NCBI GenBank assembly: GCA_015494245.1
Contig: WGBN01000419.1
Span: forward strand, 1 to 11,575
Length of the DNA: 11,575 nt
Direction of reading: 5' to 3'
Origin: Saprospiraceae bacterium
GTDB taxonomy: Bacteria; Bacteroidota; Bacteroidia; Chitinophagales; Saprospiraceae
In this document: positions 6,532 to 11,575 of the stretch, piece by piece
How positions within the stretch are numbered: position 1 is the stretch's first letter
How the letters are laid out: every line of letters starts with the position of its first letter
The notes under the pieces: generated by a model
The model's input: only the letters and a program-made list of their open reading frames with translations
Databases searched by the model: none
Told to the model about the DNA's origin: nothing
Position numbers and translations under genes: made by a program

Positions 6532-7836
6532 TCAGGGGCGGCCTATGCCCTCATAGTGAAAGCCTTTTTCTCTCACGAAGCGTGGTTCGTAGAGGTTGCG
6601 GCCGTCGAAGATGGCGGGTTTGCTCATCAGCTTTTTCATCACCTCAAAATTGGGCGTGCGGAAGGCCGACCACTCGGTCAGTATGGCCAGGGCATCGGCT
6701 TCGAGCAGGGCGTCGTAGGCGTCGGTGGCATAGTGTAGCGCCTGGCCATATTTCCGGCGGACGTTTTCCATGGCTTCGGGGTCATAGACGCGCAGGCTTG
6801 CTCCGGCGGAGAGCAATGCGTCTATGGTGTTCAGCGAAGGCGCCTCGCGGATGTCGTCGGTTTCCGCTTTAAAAGCCAGGCCCCAGATGGCAATGGTTTT
6901 TCCGGAGAGGTCTTCGCCGTAGAAGTTTTTGATTTTGCGCACCAAAGCGAGTTTCTGCTCGCGATTGACCTCCGTCACGGCTTTGAGAATGCGGAACTCG
7001 TATTGGTATTTTGCGGCTGTTTTGTAGAGCGCCCGCACGTCTTTGGGGAAACAGGAACCTCCGAAGCCCACGCCGGGGAAGAGAAAGCGCTTGCCAATGC
7101 GCGAGTCACTGCCCATGCCGAGACGCACCTGATGAACGTCGGCGCCGGCGCGTTCGCAGAGGTTGGCGATTTCGTTCATGAAGGAGATGCGGGTGGCGAG
7201 ATAGGCGTTGGAGGCGTACTTGGTCATTTCGGCAGAGCGAAGGTCCATGATGAGGATGGGATTTCCCTGGCGCACATAGGGCTGGTAGAGGCGTTTCATG
7301 ATTTCGGCGGCCCGTTCGGAGCGGGCGCCTATGACTACGCGATCGGGCTTGAGGAAATCCTCTACGGCCACGCCTTCGCGCAGGAATTCGGGATTGGAGA
7401 CCACGTCAAAGAGCTCTTCCGGCAGTTTTTCAGAGAGGATGGCGTGTACTTTTTCGGCTGTACCCACCGGCACGGTGCTTTTGTTGACGACTATGGTATA
7501 GCTCTTGATGAGTCCGGCCAGTTGGCGGGCGACGCCTTCCACATAGCTCAGATCGGCGCTGCCGTCTTCATTGGGGGGCGTTGGCAGAGCGAGAAAGACG
7601 ATGTCTGCACTTTCGACGGCCGGGGCCAGTTCGGTGGTGAAGTGCAGGCGGCCCTGGCGGAGGTTTCTCTCAAAGAGCAACTCCAGGCCGGGTTCATAGA
7701 TGGGGATTTTGCCCCCTCTGAGCATCTGCACTTTTTGCTCGTCAATGTCCACGCAGGTTACTTCATTGCCCGTTTCGGCAAAACACACTCCTGAAACCAG
7801 CCCTACATAGCCGGTTCCCACAACAGTAAGCTTCAT
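6532..7836 (-). CDS. ugd: UDP-glucose 6-dehydrogenase
   Basis: This enzyme oxidises UDP-glucose to UDP-glucuronate with two NAD+ in the cytoplasm, feeding capsule, exopolysaccharide or glycan synthesis. The 434-residue length is normal for the single-chain bacterial form. The Rossmann motif GTGYVG is at 7-12, with CVDID at 28-32. KSTVPVGT is at 119-126 and NPEFLREG at 148-155 (Glu150). Lys206 lies in EMTKYASNA and the catalytic Cys262 in GFGGSCFPKD, followed by Asp266. The C-terminal UDP-binding domain has WGLAFKAETDDIREAPS at 318-334. The start is an ATG after an A-rich leader (AAATAAAAAAACC), typical of Bacteroidota initiation regions. It lies 58 bases from the DPP III stop with a hairpin between, so it could be a separately controlled third gene of that unit. 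No other polysaccharide gene is visible nearby. Confidence 0.97.
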   Translation of the reverse strand: MKLTVVGTGYVGLVSGVCFAETGNEVTCVDIDEQKVQMLRGGKIPIYEPGLELLFERNLRQGRLHFTTELAPAVESADIVFLALPTPPNEDGSADLSYVEGVARQLAGLIKSYTIVVNKSTVPVGTAEKVHAILSEKLPEELFDVVSNPEFLREGVAVEDFLKPDRVVIGARSERAAEIMKRLYQPYVRQGNPILIMDLRSAEMTKYASNAYLATRISFMNEIANLCERAGADVHQVRLGMGSDSRIGKRFLFPGVGFGGSCFPKDVRALYKTAAKYQYEFRILKAVTEVNREQKLALVRKIKNFYGEDLSGKTIAIWGLAFKAETDDIREAPSLNTIDALLSAGASLRVYDPEAMENVRRKYGQALHYATDAYDALLEADALAILTEWSAFRTPNFEVMKKLMSKPAIFDGRNLYEPRFVREKGFHYEGIGRP

Positions 7837-7852
7837 TGGTTTTTTTATTTAA

Positions 7853-7885
7853 GTTGAGTTGCTCCGCGTTGCGGAGCAACTCAAC
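7853..7885 (-). repeat. Perfect 15-bp hairpin between DPP III and ugd
   Basis: Arms 7853-7867 and 7871-7885 are exact complements around a 3-base loop. In the minus direction the hairpin starts 9 bases after the DPP III stop. What follows is TTAAATAAAAAAACC, not a U run, so it is a poor classical intrinsic terminator. It may still stop or stabilise the peptidase mRNA, or regulate ugd. Confidence 0.7.
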
Positions 7886-7913
7886 AATACTTCCTCATTG
7901 ACGTACCTTCAAA
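7882..7913 (-). promoter_or_regulatory. Weak promoter candidate for ugd
   Basis: On the minus strand, TTTG (7913-7910) inside the end of the DPP III gene is followed after 20 bases by TATTGTTG (7889-7882). That is one mismatch from TAnnTTTG. It overlaps the outer arm of the hairpin, so a transcript from here would start inside the hairpin and lack a complete one. Confidence 0.3.
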
Positions 7914-9952
7914 AAAGAATATTTCTCGGCATATTCCAACATTTGCTCCACAAAGCTGTCGGGATATTCCACCTTGATATCGGTGATCTCTCCGTTTTCG
8001 TCGGTTACCGGCACGAGGCGGGGATTGACGAAGCCGGAGTAGGGAGCGATGTTGAGGGGCGCTACGCGGCGCAGCACTTCTTCGTGCAATTCGGGATCTA
8101 CTTTTACGCCGTAATTTTCCACCAGGTCGTGGCCGGCCTTATAATCGCCCTGCGACTTGATGCGCTGTACTTCGCGCAGCAGTTGGCCGAAGATTTCGCG
8201 CAGTTTTTCGTAGTCGTGGATTTTGAAGTAGGTCTTGCCGTCGCGCACTTCTTTAGTGATGATGCCTTCGGGCATCGCTTTTTCCAGTGCCCAGGCGGCG
8301 ATGAGCTGGCGGTTGCGCATGTGGGCCTCTTCGATGTCTTTGCCCGGTTCGATGCGGCGCAATTGCAACATCATGCCATTGAGGATGTAGCGATCGTAGG
8401 CCGCTTTCCCCACCTCCAAGTTGGGCATGAGTCCCAACTCGACCATTTTGGGGTCCATGATGTAGTAAAGAGCCACCAGGTCGGCACGGGCTTCTTCGAG
8501 GGTGGAGGCGTAGTTTTTCAAAGTTTCTTTGGGCGTACCCACGCCGGGCTCGATGAGGCCGGAGGCGTGGCCGATGACTTCGTGCAGGGCCGTTTCCAGT
8601 TTATCGGCCAGTTGGCCGTACTTTTCGTTGCGCTCGATTTCCTCTTCGTCATAGGCGAATTCTTTGCTGATTCCCGAGCCTTCGGCATTGAAATAGGCCT
8701 CGATGAGGTTGCCGAGAGAAACGGACTTTGAGCCATACTCCGCGCGAATCCAGTTGGCATTGGGCAGGTTGACGCCTATGGGCGTAGAGGGAGATGCATC
8801 TCCGGCTTCGCCGGCCACATTCACCACATTGTAGGTAATGCCCTTGACCTTTTTCTTTTTGTGCTGTGGCAGATAGGGTGCGTGGTCTTCAAACCACTGG
8901 GCATTTCCGGACAAGACCTCCATGCGCTTCGTAGCTTCGAAATCCTTGATCTGTACGATGGTTTCGTAGGAGCCTTTAAAGCCGAGGGGGTCGTTATAGA
9001 CTTCCACAAAGCCGTTGATGTAGTCCACATCGCCGGAGGTGGTTTGTGCCCAGGCGATGTTGTAGTCGTCCCAGGTTTTCAAATCGCCCGTTTGGTAGTA
9101 TTGGATGAGCAGGTCGAAGGCGTGTTTTTGCTGTTCGTTTTCGGCCACTTCGCGGGCTTTTTTCAGCCATTTGACGATTTCTGCAATGGCGGGGCCATAC
9201 ATGCCGTCTATTTTCCAGACTTCTTCGCCTATGCTTCCATCGGGACGGCGCACGACTTTGGTATTGATGCCATAAGAGAGGGGCCGTTCTTTATCGCCGG
9301 CATCAATGATGGGCTTGTAGTAAGCCAGGGCTTCCTTTTCCGAGATGTCGGGGTCGTAGAAATTCACGGCTGAAGCCAGCAAGAGGTCTTTGGAGGGGTC
9401 CAGGCTGACTTTTTTGAGGTCCGTTTTGGGATCAAACATAGCGGTCAGCACCTCTTCAGACAGCTCCTGCCCCGTAGCCTTGAGCAGGCTTTGGAAATAC
9501 TCCTTAGAAAAAGCGGGAATAAACTTATCCATGGAGTAGTGATGGTGGATGCCGTTGGAGAACCAGACGTTTTTGGCATAGAGCATGAAGTTATCCCAGT
9601 CGGCGCCGTTGCGTTCGCCCTGATAGTCCTTGACGATTTTGTCAATGGCATGTCGAATGGCGAGGTTATAGCGGTAGTTCATGTCGTACATGATGTCGCG
9701 TCCGGCCAATCCGGCCTGGGTGAGGTAGTACACCAGCTTTTTTTGTTGCAGGCTGAGCTTGTCAAAATCGGGGATGCGGTAGTGCAGCACCCGCTTATCG
9801 GCGAAGCGGTCAACGACCCACTTAAAGCCTTGTTCTTCTTCTGTTTGTGTTTGAGAGTCTTGCTGCTCTTCCTGCTTGGGAGAAGAGTTACAGCCGGCGA
9901 AGGCCAGCAGGCCTCCGAAAAGCGTTGCCATAAAAATCCATTTTTTCAGCAT
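7895..9952 (-). CDS. Dipeptidyl-peptidase III (peptidase family M49), lipoprotein
   Basis: This zinc exopeptidase removes dipeptides from the N-terminus of oligopeptides. The 685-residue chain has the M49 signature HEVIGH at 457-462 (ligands His457 and His462, catalytic Glu458) and EEARAD at 486-491, where Glu487 should be the third zinc ligand. The two motifs are 25 residues apart, shorter than in the human enzyme and as in Bacteroides-type DPP III. The block NGFVEVYNDPLGFKGSYE at 313-330 is another family feature. Residues 1-21 form a lipoprotein signal (LLAFAGC, acylated Cys21). The following stretch, rich in Glu, Asp and Gln, resembles a Bacteroidota surface-export signal, so the enzyme may face the outside. 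Homologues in this phylum are often mislabelled dihydrofolate reductase; nothing here supports that. The gene begins 11 bases after the S8 protease stop, implying one operon. Confidence 0.93.
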   Translation of the reverse strand: MLKKWIFMATLFGGLLAFAGCNSSPKQEEQQDSQTQTEEEQGFKWVVDRFADKRVLHYRIPDFDKLSLQQKKLVYYLTQAGLAGRDIMYDMNYRYNLAIRHAIDKIVKDYQGERNGADWDNFMLYAKNVWFSNGIHHHYSMDKFIPAFSKEYFQSLLKATGQELSEEVLTAMFDPKTDLKKVSLDPSKDLLLASAVNFYDPDISEKEALAYYKPIIDAGDKERPLSYGINTKVVRRPDGSIGEEVWKIDGMYGPAIAEIVKWLKKAREVAENEQQKHAFDLLIQYYQTGDLKTWDDYNIAWAQTTSGDVDYINGFVEVYNDPLGFKGSYETIVQIKDFEATKRMEVLSGNAQWFEDHAPYLPQHKKKKVKGITYNVVNVAGEAGDASPSTPIGVNLPNANWIRAEYGSKSVSLGNLIEAYFNAEGSGISKEFAYDEEEIERNEKYGQLADKLETALHEVIGHASGLIEPGVGTPKETLKNYASTLEEARADLVALYYIMDPKMVELGLMPNLEVGKAAYDRYILNGMMLQLRRIEPGKDIEEAHMRNRQLIAAWALEKAMPEGIITKEVRDGKTYFKIHDYEKLREIFGQLLREVQRIKSQGDYKAGHDLVENYGVKVDPELHEEVLRRVAPLNIAPYSGFVNPRLVPVTDENGEITDIKVEYPDSFVEQMLEYAEKYSFLKVRQ

Positions 9953-9963
9953 GAGAAGGGTGT

Positions 9964-11575
9964 TTATTTGATCAATTTTCCCGTATAGATGCGGGCGTTC
10001 GTCGTTTTGAGGGTGTAAAAGTATATGCCTTTCGGCAAATGAGATACCGGCAGAAGCATTTTTCTTTCGGCCGAGGCTGCTATCGGTGTTTCGAGCACGC
10101 TTTGCCCTTGCAGGTTGTAGAGCTGGAATACCGCCGAGCCTTTAAACGCCGGCAGTTGGAGCTCCAGCTCATCGCTAAAGGGGTTGGGTAGCACGCGCAG
10201 CTCATCGGAGCCGGAGGCATTTTCTTCGGTAGCTGCCGTATAGAGCATGGCTTGCTGCACGGCGGCCAGGGCATTGATGCGGCCATAGCCGTAGGTATTG
10301 TTGGGCACCTCAGAGCCGGGGATGTCGCCGCAGTCCTGTCCGGTGGTTTTGGGCACGGCTGTTTGTTCGATGATGTCCTGAATGACATCCACTTCGCCGG
10401 CCAGCTCGGGATTGGCGGAGATCATCAGGGCTACAACGCCCGCCACGTGGGGGCCGGCCATGCTGGTGCCGCTCCAGGAGGCATATTGGCCGTTGCGAAT
10501 GCAGGAATAAACGCCCACGCCGGGAGCAGAGATGTCGGGCTTGCGGCGGAAGCTGCTGTCCACCGCCACGGGGCCGCGGCTGCTGAAGCCGGCAATGGTG
10601 TCGTTGGAGGCCGTAGCGCCCACGGTAAAACTGCCGGGGAAGATGGCAGCGGGAGCGTTGACCGAAGAGCAGGAAGAACCGCTGTTGCCGGCGGAGACCA
10701 CCACCACGATACCGGAGGCCTTGACGTTGTCCACCACGCTCTGCATGAGCGGGAAGTTGGAGGGATTGCAGCCTTCCATTTCGGGGCATCCCCAGGAGTT
10801 GTTGATGACGTGGGGCGCCTGTGCGGGATCGGGGTTTTCGCCATTGATGTCCGTAGGCGCCATAAACCACTCGAAGCATTCGATGTAGGTAGAGGGCGTG
10901 CCGTAGCCGCGCTCCATGTTGCGGCAGGCGATCCACTTGGCACCGGGAGCCACGCCGATTTGGTTGTCGCCGCCGTCATCGCCCGTCATGGTACCTATGG
11001 TATGCGTGCCGTGATTGTGGTCATCGCAGGGATAGGGCACGTTGAGGCCGCAGGGGTTGTTGTTGGGGTCGTTGGGTATGGAGTCGTTGTGGAGGGGATT
11101 GATTTCGTGGATGGCATCGTGCCAGTTGTAGTTGTGGTCGGCTTCGGAGCCATCCCAACCGCGATACTTGCCTTGTATAGCGGGATGTTCCCAGTCCACG
11201 CCTGTATCCTGGCCGCCGACGACCACGCCTTCACCGGTAATGCCCAGGGCCCAAACCTGATCGGCGCCGATCATCGTCAGCCCCCAGGGCAGGTCTTCGG
11301 GGCTACGGCTGCCGGCAGCCATAAGGGGCTCTTCGAGCACGACCTGAGGGTCGTCATAGATGAAGGCCACATCGGGGCGAGCGGCGATTTCGGCTATCAG
11401 CTGCAAATCGCCTTTGAGCGCCAGGGCGCTGATGACCCAAAACGGGCGGTAGGGCTGGCGGCGTTCCTGCAGAAAGCGCCGCAGCGAGGCCTGGCCTTCA
11501 TTTGCCGCAAGGCTGAGGCGCTTATAAGCCAGTTCTGCCTTGCGCTCCTTGCCGTGAATGTGCCGGAGGTCGGAG
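9964..11575 (-). CDS. Subtilisin-like serine protease (peptidase S8) with T9SS sorting domain, N-terminus beyond window
   Basis: The frame is open to the window edge, giving 536 visible residues; the signal peptide and part of the propeptide are missing. Visible residues 1-83 are a propeptide with the inhibitor-like tail PDVAFIYDDPQVV. The S8A domain, closest by eye to the bacillopeptidase F type, has its full triad: Asp123 in GGQDTGVD, His188 in NHGTHTIG and Ser371 in SGTSMAGPHVAG. The oxyanion Asn297 lies in VVVSAGNSG. Several cysteines may form disulfides. Residues 459-536 form a T9SS type A sorting domain (RVLPNPFSDELELQL, LYNLQGQSV, GIYFYTL, ending GKLIK). The protease should be exported through the outer membrane to digest external protein. 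A TTG at 11406 could be read as a start, but it would cut through the conserved propeptide, so the gene begins upstream of the window. It precedes the DPP III gene by 11 bases. Confidence 0.95.
   Translation of the reverse strand, partial: SDLRHIHGKERKAELAYKRLSLAANEGQASLRRFLQERRQPYRPFWVISALALKGDLQLIAEIAARPDVAFIYDDPQVVLEEPLMAAGSRSPEDLPWGLTMIGADQVWALGITGEGVVVGGQDTGVDWEHPAIQGKYRGWDGSEADHNYNWHDAIHEINPLHNDSIPNDPNNNPCGLNVPYPCDDHNHGTHTIGTMTGDDGGDNQIGVAPGAKWIACRNMERGYGTPSTYIECFEWFMAPTDINGENPDPAQAPHVINNSWGCPEMEGCNPSNFPLMQSVVDNVKASGIVVVVSAGNSGSSCSSVNAPAAIFPGSFTVGATASNDTIAGFSSRGPVAVDSSFRRKPDISAPGVGVYSCIRNGQYASWSGTSMAGPHVAGVVALMISANPELAGEVDVIQDIIEQTAVPKTTGQDCGDIPGSEVPNNTYGYGRINALAAVQQAMLYTAATEENASGSDELRVLPNPFSDELELQLPAFKGSAVFQLYNLQGQSVLETPIAASAERKMLLPVSHLPKGIYFYTLKTTNARIYTGKLIK

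Noticed and set aside
7003..7794. Plus-strand open frame of 263 codons opposite ugd
   Set aside because: It is a shadow of a strongly conserved enzyme gene and includes the complement of the catalytic Cys codon.
7859..8731. Plus-strand open frame of 290 codons opposite the DPP III gene
   Set aside because: It is antisense to the M49 motifs, including HEVIGH, and gives a His- and Phe-rich product with no recognisable domain.
11404..11406. TTG as the start codon of the S8 protease
   Set aside because: The frame stays open upstream to the window edge and encodes conserved propeptide sequence, and a start here would leave the exported protein without a signal peptide.

Overview
The window looks like a piece of chromosome from a member of the Bacteroidota, most likely a Saprospirales-type marine or sludge bacterium. 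Four signs support this. Two proteins end in type IX secretion (T9SS) sorting domains. The heme peroxidase carries a dockerin-like segment of the kind common in Saprospiraceae. The M49 peptidase is a lipoprotein with an acidic stretch after its cysteine. A good match to the Bacteroidota promoter (TTTG-N21-TACCTTTG) lies upstream of the peroxidase gene. The family assignment is an inference; the phylum is well supported.

Layout. Positions 1-701 (-) hold the N-terminal two fifths or so of a FadH-type 2,4-dienoyl-CoA reductase, cut by the window edge. A 42-bp perfect palindrome (719-760) separates it from 768-3647 (-), a secreted animal-type heme peroxidase with dockerin-like, cohesin-like and T9SS sorting regions. 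A 533-bp spacer (3648-4180) holds the peroxidase promoter and a short cluster of 9-bp repeats. It divides the peroxidase from a divergent gene, 4181-6487 (+), which encodes a predicted outer-membrane beta-barrel followed by five Ig-like repeats joined by shrinking polyproline linkers. A bidirectional terminator (6494-6515) lies between that gene and the convergent UDP-glucose 6-dehydrogenase gene (6532-7836, -). Upstream of ugd are a perfect hairpin (7853-7885), then a lipoprotein dipeptidyl-peptidase III (7895-9952, -), and 11 bp further a T9SS-exported subtilisin-like protease (9964 to beyond 11575, -).

How the genes fit together. The S8 protease and DPP III probably form one transcription unit. 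The exported endopeptidase would make peptides from external protein, and the surface or periplasmic dipeptidyl peptidase would trim them to dipeptides. The peroxidase and the barrel/Ig protein are both predicted to act at or outside the outer membrane, and Ugd supplies UDP-glucuronate for envelope polysaccharide. The common theme is the cell surface; only the FadH-like enzyme is clearly cytoplasmic. No RNA gene, CRISPR array, transposase or prophage gene was seen. The least familiar items are the barrel-plus-five-Ig protein and the multidomain bacterial peroxidase.
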